This document shows, piece after piece, positions 15,767-23,577 of a stretch of DNA of 64,000 nucleotides. This stretch comes from Catenuloplanes atrovinosus (GTDB lineage: Bacteria; Actinomycetota; Actinomycetes; Mycobacteriales; Micromonosporaceae). The first letter of the stretch is position 1; each line of letters opens with the position of its first letter. The stretch is from the NCBI RefSeq assembly GCF_031458235.1, contig NZ_JAVDYB010000001.1, positions 2,997,001 to 3,061,000 on the forward strand. Reading direction: 5' to 3'. The translations under genes and the position numbers were made by a program. The notes below the pieces were generated by a model. That model worked only from the letters and a program-made list of their open reading frames with translations, ran no database searches and had not been told where the DNA came from.

Positions 15767-16919
15767 ACACGACGATGAGCTGCGGATGCGGGTGGCGCAG
15801 GAAGTCGTGGTGGGAGATGTCCCAGCCGTAGGCGCCGGTGCGCGCGAACACCAGCACGTCACCCACCCGCACCCGTGACACCGGCACGTCGCGCGCCAGC
15901 ACGTCACGCGGCGTGCACAGCTCGCCCACCGCGTCCACGGACACGCCCTCCACCGACGGGCGGTCGAACGGCCACGGCCACACCTCGTCGCCGTCCATCG
16001 GCATGACCGTGAACGGGTGGCTGTACCCCCACGCGGCCGGCAGCCGGAAGTGGTGGGTGCCGCCGCGCAGGACCGCGAACCAGCGGCCGTGCGTGCGCTT
16101 GAGGTCGACGACCTCGGCCGCGTACCACCCGGCGTCCGCCGCCAGCAGCCGGCCGGGCTCGAAGACCAGGTCCACCCCCGGCGGTACGGGCACCGCGGCG
16201 AGCCGCTCCCGCAGCACGTTCAGGTCGATGGTGGACGGGTCCGTGTACGACACGCCGAGTCCGCCGCCCACGTTGACGTACCGGAGGTCCAGCCCGTGTG
16301 CCGCCGCCGTGGCGGCCGACCAGGTGATCGCGCCGGCCACGAACGCGGCGTAGGCGGTGGCGTCCAGCGAGTTGGACACCGCGTGCAGGTGGAAGCCGCG
16401 CAGGTCGACCGCGCGCAGCGGCACCGCGAACGCCTCGTCCAGCGCCGCCTCGTCGATGCCGAACGGGGTGGGTGTGCCGGTCATCCGGTGGCTGCCGTCC
16501 GGCCCGGCGACCGCGCGGTTGACGCGCAGCGCGGCGGTGGCGCGCAGGCCGAGCCGGGCCGCGATCGCGTCCAGGCGGCGCAGTTCGAGGATGCTTTCGA
16601 CGTGGATGAGCGCGCCCGCACGTACCCCGTCGTGGAGTTCTTGATCGGTTTTCGCGGGTCCGCCGAAGGCGATCCGGGTGGCGCCGGCCGCGATCGCGAG
16701 CGCGAGTTCGCCGCCGGAGGCGACCTCGAGGCCGTCGGTGGCCGCGGCGAGCGTGGCGACGACGTCCGGGTGCCCGTTGGCCTTGACCGCGTAGAGCAGC
16801 GTGGCGCCGGGTGGCAGCGCGGCCCGGACGCGTGCGGCGGCGGAGCGGAGCGCGGCGCGGGAGTAGACGTAGGCGCTGACCGGGCGGTCGGCGTGGCGCA
16901 GCGCGTCAGCGGGCGTCAT
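15765..16919 (-). CDS. PLP-dependent decarboxylase of a siderophore pathway (SbnH/LysA type)
   Basis: 384 residues of the fold-type III (alanine racemase-like) decarboxylase family that includes diaminopimelate decarboxylase and SbnH. The Schiff-base lysine is in LLYAVKANGHPDVV near residue 48. The Gly-rich phosphate loop is NVGGGLGVSY, and the second domain has GELCTPRDVLA with the conserved Cys. It overlaps the upstream IucA/IucC gene by 14 bases, so the two are translationally coupled. By analogy with SbnH in staphyloferrin B synthesis it may decarboxylate a citryl-amino acid intermediate; a role in making the diamine substrate is the alternative. Confidence 0.88.
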   Translation of the reverse strand: MTPADALRHADRPVSAYVYSRAALRSAAARVRAALPPGATLLYAVKANGHPDVVATLAAATDGLEVASGGELALAIAAGATRIAFGGPAKTDQELHDGVRAGALIHVESILELRRLDAIAARLGLRATAALRVNRAVAGPDGSHRMTGTPTPFGIDEAALDEAFAVPLRAVDLRGFHLHAVSNSLDATAYAAFVAGAITWSAATAAAHGLDLRYVNVGGGLGVSYTDPSTIDLNVLRERLAAVPVPPGVDLVFEPGRLLAADAGWYAAEVVDLKRTHGRWFAVLRGGTHHFRLPAAWGYSHPFTVMPMDGDEVWPWPFDRPSVEGVSVDAVGELCTPRDVLARDVPVSRVRVGDVLVFARTGAYGWDISHHDFLRHPHPQLIVV

Positions 16920-18564
16920 GGAGCGGGTTCCGGACCGGGTGGTGGACGTCGCCGGAGCCGGCGAGGCGCATGCGGACCAGCGCCTTGTGCGGTACGAGCG
17001 GCGCGGTGAGCCAGGCGTGGTCGTCGGTGGCCGCGGGCACCGGGCGTGGTCCGCGTCGCAGGCCGTCGTAGGTCTCGTCGACGACCGCGCGGACGCGGCG
17101 CCAGGCGGCGGGCTCGTCGAGCGCGTGCGAGCGGGTGAGCTGCACGATGATCTCGCCGAGGTGGGCCTGCAGCGCGGTGTAGCCGATCTTGGCGCGCATG
17201 GTGCCGGCGTCGTCGGTGGCGGTGACGGAGCCGGGCCACAGCGGCAGGTCGATGCCGGAGGCGGCGAGGCGGGGCCGGTGCAGGCGCAGGCCGGCGAAGT
17301 CGCGCAGGACGAGCCGGTGCGGGCGGCCGTGCCGGAACGTGGGCAGGCAGTTCTGCAGGTGGGCCTCGAGCGCGATGCCGTGCCGGGCGGCGAGCCGCAG
17401 CAGCGGTGGCAGCAGCAGCCGGGCGTAGTCCTCGACGAAGTCGAGTGCGCTGCCGGGGTACGCGTCCGCGAGCCCGGCGAGGACGGTGCGGCCGGTGTCC
17501 GGGTCGGTGGCGGCGAGCGCGCTGCCCGGTACGACGGTCTCGCCGTCGGTGAGCCGGCCGTGGATGCCGTCGCGGAGGATGGCGGCGAGGTCGCGTCCGG
17601 CCGCGGGGACGGCCGCGCCCGCGGTCTCGGCGAGCAGCAGCAGGCGGTGCCCGTCCGGGTCGTCCGCGACGAGCGTGTGCAGCAGCCGGGAGAGCGCGGG
17701 CCCGTTCTGGGTGCTGGCCACGGAGATGCTGCGCCGGGTGGAGGTGACCAGGATGTCGAGCGAGACCTTGAGGTAGTGGCGGGTGCCGCCGGGTGCGGGC
17801 GGGAGCAGCACGGTGCGCAGCGCGGCGGTGGGTGCGACCGGGATCTCGCCGTCGAGCGGGCGGAGCGTGTCGTCGTCGAGCAGGCGGGCGTGCCGGTGGC
17901 GGACGATGGCGTCCCACTGCCAGGCGTGTACGGGCTGGGTGGCGTACCCGGGTGGGGCGTCGGGGAAGCCGGGGTGGGTCACCTCGCCGGTGAGCCGGTC
18001 GCGGCGGACCGCGACGAAGCGGAGCGCGGTGCCGGGCGTCTCCAGGTCGTGGGCGAGCAGGTCGGGGACGTCCCAGCCGAGCCGGGTGCGGCCGCACGGG
18101 TGCAGGTTGTGCCCGGTGATGGCGAGCCGTTCGTGGGCGAGCGCGGTCTCGTCGGCGTCGGCGGGCCGGATGACGGCGCGGGGGCGGGCGAACGCGACGG
18201 CGAGGTTGGCGGTGGCGTCGGCGAGTTCCGCGGCCAAGGCCCAGGCGCCCGTGTCGAGCAGTGCCTGCGGGAGCAGCGCGACCGGGTCGTCGGGGACGTC
18301 GGCCGGGTCGGGTTCGACGCGGTCGAAGCCGTGCCGGGTGCCGCGCCCGGCGTGGCGGGCGCGGGCGTCGCCGATGTCCTCGCGGATGAGCGCGCCGAGC
18401 AGGCGGGTGCCGACGGTGCGCGCGGCCTCGGGTATCGCGTCGCGGAACGCGGGCAGCAGGGCGGGTGCGGCGGCGGTGAGGCCCGCGGTGGTGTGCGCGA
18501 TCGCGTCGGTGAGCGTGACCGGGGCGAGGGCGCAGAGGTGGTGGCCGCGCTGGGCGGTGGTCAT
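16906..18564 (-). CDS. IucA/IucC family NIS siderophore synthetase, second
   Basis: 552 residues. These enzymes adenylate a carboxylate (usually of citrate) and condense it with an amine or alcohol. Family landmarks: GHNLHPCGRTRLG, the HAWQWD variant of HPWQ, YLKVSLDILVTSTRRS for ATP binding, EAHLQN and LVLRDFAG. Length is a little short of the usual ~580-600. The ATG has GAGGG about 9 bases upstream and overlaps the stop of a 25-codon ORF (ATGA). It differs clearly from the first synthetase, fitting two successive condensations. Confidence 0.93.
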   Translation of the reverse strand: MTTAQRGHHLCALAPVTLTDAIAHTTAGLTAAAPALLPAFRDAIPEAARTVGTRLLGALIREDIGDARARHAGRGTRHGFDRVEPDPADVPDDPVALLPQALLDTGAWALAAELADATANLAVAFARPRAVIRPADADETALAHERLAITGHNLHPCGRTRLGWDVPDLLAHDLETPGTALRFVAVRRDRLTGEVTHPGFPDAPPGYATQPVHAWQWDAIVRHRHARLLDDDTLRPLDGEIPVAPTAALRTVLLPPAPGGTRHYLKVSLDILVTSTRRSISVASTQNGPALSRLLHTLVADDPDGHRLLLLAETAGAAVPAAGRDLAAILRDGIHGRLTDGETVVPGSALAATDPDTGRTVLAGLADAYPGSALDFVEDYARLLLPPLLRLAARHGIALEAHLQNCLPTFRHGRPHRLVLRDFAGLRLHRPRLAASGIDLPLWPGSVTATDDAGTMRAKIGYTALQAHLGEIIVQLTRSHALDEPAAWRRVRAVVDETYDGLRRGPRPVPAATDDHAWLTAPLVPHKALVRMRLAGSGDVHHPVRNPLHDAR

Positions 18565-18638
18565 GCCGGACCGCCCTCGACGTCGCGGTTCCGGCGTGGT
18601 CGGCGCTGAGCCGATGATTCGCTCGCAAGCTCGTTCAT
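18561..18638 (-). CDS. 25-residue linker ORF between the two siderophore synthetases
   Basis: The ORF starts MNELASESSAQRRPRRNRD and ends VEGGPA. Its ATG overlaps the stop of the upstream IucA/IucC gene as ATGA, and its own stop overlaps the ATG of the downstream IucA/IucC gene as ATGA. It thus bridges the gap exactly with four-base overlaps at both ends, the pattern of translational coupling. The peptide is hydrophilic and Arg-rich with no known motif. It may serve only to carry ribosomes across the gap. Confidence 0.5.
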   Translation of the reverse strand: MNELASESSAQRRPRRNRDVEGGPA

Positions 18639-20230
18639 CGCAGTCCGTTCATGGGGTTGTCGAGGTGGGTCCACACGTCGTCGAGCGGGTCCGCGGCCAG
18701 GCGCATGGCGGTGGTGGCCTTGAGCGGCAGCGGTGCGTCGAGCAGCCGGGCGGCGTCGCCGGCCGCGCCCGGCCCGAGCCGGGCGTAGGTGTCGTGGGCG
18801 GCCGCGGCCACGTGGCGCCACAGTCGTGAGGGTTCGATGTCGTGGGTACGGGTGAGGACCGCGATCTGTTCGGCGAGTGTGCCGGAGATCGCGGCGGCGA
18901 GGAGTTTGGTGCGCAGCTGGTCGGGGTCGTCGGTGCCGAGGTCGCCGTGGAGCGTGGGTACGCCGAGCGAGAAGCCGTCGTGGTCGCGCAGCCGGGCCGG
19001 GCTGATCCGGACGCCGCCGAGGTCGCGGTAGAGGAGGCGGGTGGGTACGCCGTCGCGGAGCGCGACCAGCGTGTTCTGCCCGTGTGCCTCGAGTGCGGCG
19101 CCGCGGTGCAGCATGACCAGCAGCGGCGGGAGGACGGTGGCGGCGAGCCGGGCGAGGAACGCCTCGGGGTCGCCGGCGAAGCCGGTGTCGATCGCGTCCT
19201 GTTGCAGCGCGGGCTGGGCGAGCGCGGCGAGCGGCAGGATGACCTCGCCGGGTGCCTGGCGGGGTGCCTCGCGGGCGAGGTAGGCGAGGCTGCGGCTGGG
19301 TTCGCCGTCGACGAGGACCGCGCCGGCGAACGTCTCGCGGAGGATGGTGAGGCCGGACAGGTCGGTGGCGAGCGTGTGCAGCAGCACGGAGACGATCGGG
19401 CCGTTGCGGACCGCGGCGGGGGAGACGGTGCGGACGGCGGAGGTCATCTGCACGTCGACCGCGGTCTTGAGGTGCTGGCTGCGGCGGCCGACCGGGGCGA
19501 GCGTGCGCAGCGACATGAGCGGGCGGGCGGGCCGGGTGCGTCCGGTGGGGCGCAGCTCGGGGTGCCGGTCGAGGACGTGGTCGCGCTGCCAGGGGTGGAC
19601 GGTGAGGATCGGGGGTCCTTCGCCGTACCAGCGGTCGTCGGGCACGCGGATCTCGGCGAGCTCGACGATGGTGCGGTGCTCGGGCGCGTACGCGAGGACC
19701 TCCTCGGTGGAGAGCCCGATGCGGGTGCGGCAGCAGGGGTGGATCGGGTGTCCGTCGACGACGGACTGTTCGGCGGTGGCGAGCCCTTCCGGGTCGTCGG
19801 CGAGCTGTTTCAGCGTCGGGGTGGGGTGGGCGTCGGCGCGGGCGAGCGCGAGGTTGGCGACGGAGTTGGCGAGTTCGGCGCGGAAGCGCGCGTCCATGCC
19901 GGTGATCCGCGCGAGGTGGACCGGATCGGTGATCGTCCCGTCGGGTCCGTGGAGGTCCGCGGCCTGCTGCGCGAACGGCGCGGTGGCCGCGCGGGAGCCG
20001 TCGAGCGTGCCGCCGCCGGGCAGGGTGACGGTGAGCCGGTCGCCGCGCGGGGTGCGGGCGCCGAGGCCGGGGATCGGTTCGCGGGCGATGGCGCCCCAGA
20101 GCCGGGTGAGCACCGCCGCGTGTGCGCCGGGCAGCGCGGCGTCGTAGGCGGCGACCAGGTCGGGCCGCAGCCGTCCGAGGTCGTCGCGGGTCTGTGCCGC
20201 GTCCGGCGCGGTCGTGTGCGCGCTTGTCAT
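18635..20230 (-). CDS. IucA/IucC family NIS siderophore synthetase, first
   Basis: 531 residues. Motifs: DGHPIHPCCRTRIG, LTVHPWQRDH, HLKTAVDVQMTSAVRTVSP (ATP binding), EAHGQNTLVAL and RLLYRDLGG. The first gene of the operon; I place the start at the ATG of MTSAHTTAPDAAQ because GGGGG precedes it, while the upstream in-frame ATG gives an atypical Gly-rich tail. A 14 bp palindrome lies about 90 bases upstream. Together with the second synthetase and the decarboxylase it should assemble a carboxylate- or polyamine-type siderophore. Confidence 0.93.
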   Translation of the reverse strand: MTSAHTTAPDAAQTRDDLGRLRPDLVAAYDAALPGAHAAVLTRLWGAIAREPIPGLGARTPRGDRLTVTLPGGGTLDGSRAATAPFAQQAADLHGPDGTITDPVHLARITGMDARFRAELANSVANLALARADAHPTPTLKQLADDPEGLATAEQSVVDGHPIHPCCRTRIGLSTEEVLAYAPEHRTIVELAEIRVPDDRWYGEGPPILTVHPWQRDHVLDRHPELRPTGRTRPARPLMSLRTLAPVGRRSQHLKTAVDVQMTSAVRTVSPAAVRNGPIVSVLLHTLATDLSGLTILRETFAGAVLVDGEPSRSLAYLAREAPRQAPGEVILPLAALAQPALQQDAIDTGFAGDPEAFLARLAATVLPPLLVMLHRGAALEAHGQNTLVALRDGVPTRLLYRDLGGVRISPARLRDHDGFSLGVPTLHGDLGTDDPDQLRTKLLAAAISGTLAEQIAVLTRTHDIEPSRLWRHVAAAAHDTYARLGPGAAGDAARLLDAPLPLKATTAMRLAADPLDDVWTHLDNPMNGLR

Positions 20231-20318
20231 CGCCTGTTGCCCCCTGTCACCCGTCCCGCCCGCCATTTTCGACCCGTCCCCGCCCGCCGACCCGCGCGGC
20301 CCCACCCCTCTCAACCTA

Positions 20319-20332
20319 GCGTCCTAGGACGC
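20319..20332. promoter_or_regulatory. Palindrome upstream of the siderophore operon
   Basis: GCGTCCTAGGACGC is a perfect 14 bp palindrome. On the coding strand it runs into CTAGGTTGA, which partly resembles half of an IdeR/DmdR iron box (TTAGGTTAG). Iron control of the NIS operon from here is plausible, but the match to the full iron box is incomplete. Confidence 0.4.
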
Positions 20333-20410
20333 GTTACGGGGTGTGCGCCCGGACACGCCGGCGACGGAAACGCATGCCCATACGGACGGCGCAGAGCGCC
20401 GACTGCCCCC

Positions 20411-20428
20411 AAAAAAAGCAGGTGCTTT
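20411..20428 (-). terminator. U-rich intrinsic terminator of the endonuclease-fold gene
   Basis: Read on the minus strand: AAAGC-ACCT-GCTTT with the last T run extended to seven T, enclosed by an outer CCCCA ... TGGGG pairing. It lies 15 bases after the stop of the gene ending at 20444. Such a classical U-tract terminator is unusual in this GC-rich window. Confidence 0.6.
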
Positions 20429-20443
20429 GCCTTGGTGCTGGGG

Positions 20444-21226
20444 TTACTGGCCCGGTGAGGCGAGGTGGACGACGAGCGGGCGGTGGTCGGAGACGGGTAC
20501 GTCGGGGGTGTCGACGCGCAGGACGCGGCCGAGTCCGCCGGTGTCGCGGGGGTCGAGGAGGACGTGGTCGAGCTGGAGTTGTGGTGCGGGGCTGGGGTAG
20601 GTGGGGGTGCGGGCGAGGGTCTTCCAGCGGGTCATGCGGGCGACGACGGCGGCGGGGAGGTTGAGGTCGCCGGTGAGGAGGCGGGGTGCGGGCATGGTGC
20701 GCAGGGCGCGGATGGCGGCGCGGAGTTGGAGGAGGTTCCAGCCGGGGACGAAGGAGAGGTGGGTGGTGGCGACGGTGATGGTGCCGCCCCAGGGTGGGGT
20801 GATGACGGCGGCGAGGAGGACGCGGGGTTCGTCGCGGATGAGCATGGGTTTGGGGGTGAAGATCGGGGAGCGGACGGGTGCGGCGGGGAGGCGGATGATG
20901 CGCCAGCGTTGGACGGGCCAGCGGGAGACGAGGCCGATGCCGTAGTTGGGTTCGTCGGCGCCGTCGTCGTCGTGGGTGAGGGGGCGGAAGCCTTCGCCGG
21001 GGGTGCCGACGACCGCGGCGGCGAAGCGGTGGTGGGTGGCGCCGGTGGCGTCGGCGGCGAGGACGGTCAGGTCGAGGTGGTGGCTGCGGGTTTGGGCGCG
21101 GTCGACTTCCTGGAGGCCGAGGATGTCGGCGTCGAGGGTTTTGATGGCGTCGGTGAGGCGGGTGGCGTCGACGGTGCCGTCGCGGAGCGAGCGGCCGTGC
21201 AGGAGGTTGTAGGTGGCGAGGCGCAC
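20444..21226 (-). CDS. Endonuclease/exonuclease/phosphatase family protein
   Basis: 260 residues of the EEP fold (DNase I, exonuclease III, sphingomyelinase). Motifs in order: RLATYNLLHG, ILGLQEVDR (metal-ligand Glu), ATTHLSFVPG, LLTGDLNLP (Asp/Asn of the active site) and the C-terminal VPVSDHRPLV (catalytic Asp-His). No signal peptide, so probably cytoplasmic. I prefer the GTG giving MRLATYNLL, because TACCGT lies 7 bases before it; the GTG three codons upstream would overlap that hexamer. Substrate unknown. Confidence 0.88.
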   Translation of the reverse strand: MRLATYNLLHGRSLRDGTVDATRLTDAIKTLDADILGLQEVDRAQTRSHHLDLTVLAADATGATHHRFAAAVVGTPGEGFRPLTHDDDGADEPNYGIGLVSRWPVQRWRIIRLPAAPVRSPIFTPKPMLIRDEPRVLLAAVITPPWGGTITVATTHLSFVPGWNLLQLRAAIRALRTMPAPRLLTGDLNLPAAVVARMTRWKTLARTPTYPSPAPQLQLDHVLLDPRDTGGLGRVLRVDTPDVPVSDHRPLVVHLASPGQ

Positions 21227-21300
21227 TCCTGTCACGGTAAGGGGTGTGTGGTGCCGGTCCCTGGCGGTCGGCGGTGGTGGGCGCGGGTACGGTGGCGTCC

Positions 21301-21390
21301 GTGCTGGTTAAAGCCCTGTTCTGCATAGCTGTGGTGTTTGTCGCCGGTGCGGTCGCCGGCTGGTGGTTGCGGTCGCGGCGGGGGCTGTAG
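21301..21390 (+). CDS. 29-residue single-helix membrane peptide
   Basis: The ORF reads VLVKALFCIAVVFVAGAVAG then WWLRSRRGL: one hydrophobic helix with a basic C-terminal end, the shape of a small inner-membrane protein with its C-terminus inside. The stop is 2 bases before the GTG of the TSUP gene, indicating translational coupling. TACGGT lies 7 bases upstream of its GTG, matching the leaderless pattern seen elsewhere in the window. It could be a transporter accessory peptide or a leader. Confidence 0.5.
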   Translation: MLVKALFCIAVVFVAGAVAGWWLRSRRGL

Positions 21391-21392
21391 CG

Positions 21393-22163
21393 GTGGATGC
21401 GGGTCAGATCGCGGTGTTGCTGGTGGCGGCCGCGGCGGCGGGCTGGGTCGATGCGGTGGTGGGTGGTGGCGGGTTGTTGCTGCTGCCGGCGTTGATGATC
21501 GCGGCGCCGGGGTTGCCGCTGGCGACGGCGCTGGGGACGAACAAGTTGGCGGCGATCGCGGGGACGGCGACGGCGGCGGTGACGTACGCGCGCCGGACGA
21601 AGATCGACTGGTGGGTGGCGGGTCCGGCCGCGGGTGGTGCGGTGGTGCTGTCCGGGGTGGGTGCGGTGCTGGCGGGGAGTGTGCCGGCGTCGGCGTACCG
21701 GCCGGTGGTGTTGGGGGTGCTGGCGGGGGTGGCGCTGTTCGTGACGTTCCGGCCGCGGATGGGTGTGACGGCGGAGCCGGAGAAGCGGACGCGGTTGCGG
21801 GCGGCGCTGGTGGTGGCGGTCGCGGGTGGGTTGATCGCGTTCTATGACGGGATGATCGGGCCGGGGACGGGGACGTTTCTGGTGTTGGCGTTCACGGCGA
21901 TCGTGGGTGCGGATTTCGTGCACGCGTCGGCGATGGCGAAGATGGTGAACGCGGGTACGAACCTGGGTGCGCTGGTGGTGTTCGGGTGGGGCGGGAACGT
22001 CTTCTGGGCGCTGGGTGCGGCGATGGCGGTCTGCAACATCGTGGGTGCGACGGTGGGTGCGCGGATGGCGTTGAGTCGTGGTTCCGGGTTCGTGCGGGTG
22101 GTGTTGCTGGTGGTGGTGCTGGCGCTGCTGGTGAAGTTGTCGTGGGACCAGTGGCTGTCATGA
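21393..22163 (+). CDS. TSUP family sulfite/sulfonate-type exporter
   Basis: 256-residue membrane protein with about eight helices of the TauE/SafE (TSUP) family. Typical signatures are GWVDAVVGGGGLLLLPAL near the N-terminus and its internal repeat FYDGMIGPGTGTFLVLAFTA. Family members export sulfite, sulfoacetate or related anions; substrate here unknown. The GTG start 2 bases after the small ORF stop is preferred over one ten codons earlier that would lie inside it. The stop overlaps the region of the next gene's start, so the three ORFs form one transcript. Confidence 0.88.
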   Translation: MDAGQIAVLLVAAAAAGWVDAVVGGGGLLLLPALMIAAPGLPLATALGTNKLAAIAGTATAAVTYARRTKIDWWVAGPAAGGAVVLSGVGAVLAGSVPASAYRPVVLGVLAGVALFVTFRPRMGVTAEPEKRTRLRAALVVAVAGGLIAFYDGMIGPGTGTFLVLAFTAIVGADFVHASAMAKMVNAGTNLGALVVFGWGGNVFWALGAAMAVCNIVGATVGARMALSRGSGFVRVVLLVVVLALLVKLSWDQWLS

Positions 22164-22170
22164 TGTGCCG

Positions 22171-23082
22171 ATGAGGCCGCTGCTGATCGACTGTGATCCG
22201 GGTATCGACGACATGGTGGCGTTGTTGCTGGCGTGTGCGAGCCCGGAGGTGGAGTTGCTCGGGGTGAGCACGGTCGCGGGGAACGTGGGGCTGGAGTTCA
22301 CGACGCGGAACGCGTTGGACGTGCTGGCGCTGGCGGGGCGGCCGGATGTGCCGGTGGCGGCGGGTGCGGAGCGTCCGCTGGTGGTGGACGGCCTGGCGGC
22401 GCATCGGGGTGCGCACGGTGATTCGGGGCTGGGTGGTGCGCGGTTGCCGTCGTCGCCGGCGGGTGCGGTGGACGCGCATGCGGTGCCGTTCCTGGCGGAG
22501 GCGATCCGGGGTGCGTCGGCGCCGGTGACGTTGGTGGCGGTGGGTCCGCTGACGAACGTGGCGCTGTTGTACGCGCTGTATCCGGAGGTGGCGGCGTCGC
22601 TGGGTCGCCTGGTGGTGATGGGTGGGGCGATCGGGGCGGGGAACATCACGCCGGCGGCGGAGTTCAACGTGTGGGCGGATCCGGAGGCGGCGTACCGGGT
22701 GTTGAGTGCGCCGGGGCTGTCGCGGGTGGTGCCGACGACGATGGTGGGCCTGGACGTGACGTTGCGGACGCTGATCGGGGTGGCGGAGGCGGCGCGGTTG
22801 CGGTCGGCCGGTGGTGCGGGGGCGGTGGTCGCGGACGCGATCGCGGAGTATGTGCACGGTGCGCCGGGGGACGGTGGAGTGCCGATGCATGACGCGGTGG
22901 CGGTGGCGGAAGCGGTGCGGCCGGGTCTGTTGGAGTGCCGTCCGTGCCGGATCGAGGTGGATCACGGGTTCGGTCCGGGGCGGGGGAACACGCTGGTGGA
23001 CTTCGGGGGTGTGGGCGCGTCGGTGGCGGTGGGTGCGGATTATGCGGCGGTGGCGGCGTTCGTGCTGGGGCGGATCGTCTGA
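22171..23082 (+). CDS. Nucleoside hydrolase
   Basis: 303 residues of the inosine/uridine-preferring family, which hydrolyses the N-glycosidic bond of ribonucleosides using Ca2+ held by Asp residues. The signature MRPLLIDCDPGIDDMVAL is at the extreme N-terminus, TLVAVGPLTNVALL in the middle, and MHDAVAVAEAV supplies the second metal/His site. The ATG giving MRPLLIDCDPG is chosen. It begins 7 bases after the TSUP stop. Confidence 0.93.
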   Translation: MRPLLIDCDPGIDDMVALLLACASPEVELLGVSTVAGNVGLEFTTRNALDVLALAGRPDVPVAAGAERPLVVDGLAAHRGAHGDSGLGGARLPSSPAGAVDAHAVPFLAEAIRGASAPVTLVAVGPLTNVALLYALYPEVAASLGRLVVMGGAIGAGNITPAAEFNVWADPEAAYRVLSAPGLSRVVPTTMVGLDVTLRTLIGVAEAARLRSAGGAGAVVADAIAEYVHGAPGDGGVPMHDAVAVAEAVRPGLLECRPCRIEVDHGFGPGRGNTLVDFGGVGASVAVGADYAAVAAFVLGRIV

Positions 23083-23132
23083 TCGGGGTCCCGTTCGTCG
23101 GGTGTGATTCACCTTCCGGCAAGATCCATGTT

Positions 23133-23567
23133 GTGACTTTCGACGCGACCGACGCGGTCCGCGCGCATCTGCGCCGCGTACTGCTGCACAACAGGGACCT
23201 GAAACAGCGCCGGCTGGACCGGATCGCCGCGGTGGAGTCGGCCGGGCACCGGATCATCAGCGGTGGGCGGACGCACGGCGCGCAGTGGAGCCTGCACGAT
23301 TGGCGTACCGGGGAGACGATCGCCTCGGGTGAGCACGGGATCGACGAGTTCGACGAGGTGCGGGAGCGGCTCGATCCGGGGGACGCGTGGGTGCACATCG
23401 ACGAGATCACGTTCGATCCGGAGCCGTACCGGCCGATCGACGCGGAGGGGTTGCCGGGCGATCTGGGGATCGTGTTGCAGCAGTGGGTGTCGGGGACGGG
23501 GACGAGTTCGGCGGCGTTGGCGGCGTTCGTGGGCTGGCCGGTGGAGCGGGTGGAGGAGTGCCGGTGA
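23133..23567 (+). CDS. Conserved small protein, unknown function
   Basis: 144-residue acidic soluble protein (MTFDATDAVRAHLRRVLLHN ...). It contains HRIISGGRTHGAQWSLHDWR and ends with a helical segment SSAALAAFVGWPVERVEECR. No membrane segment or catalytic motif. The GTG is the first sensible start; an ATG just upstream is out of frame and meets a stop at once. It lies 50 bases after the nucleoside hydrolase and converges on the epimerase. Confidence 0.65.
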   Translation: MTFDATDAVRAHLRRVLLHNRDLKQRRLDRIAAVESAGHRIISGGRTHGAQWSLHDWRTGETIASGEHGIDEFDEVRERLDPGDAWVHIDEITFDPEPYRPIDAEGLPGDLGIVLQQWVSGTGTSSAALAAFVGWPVERVEECR

Positions 23568-23577
23568 CCGGGGCGGT

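Noticed and set aside
15566-15907. 113-codon minus-strand ORF covering repeat copy 2
   Set aside because: First half is a shadow of the decarboxylase gene; the rest has no recognisable pattern. A shared LxFLGGWxD reading of both repeat copies is simply the 17-mer translated.
10402-20230. MFS gene as part of the siderophore cluster
   Set aside because: About 4 kb and several unrelated genes on both strands separate them; there is no sequence evidence for a functional link.
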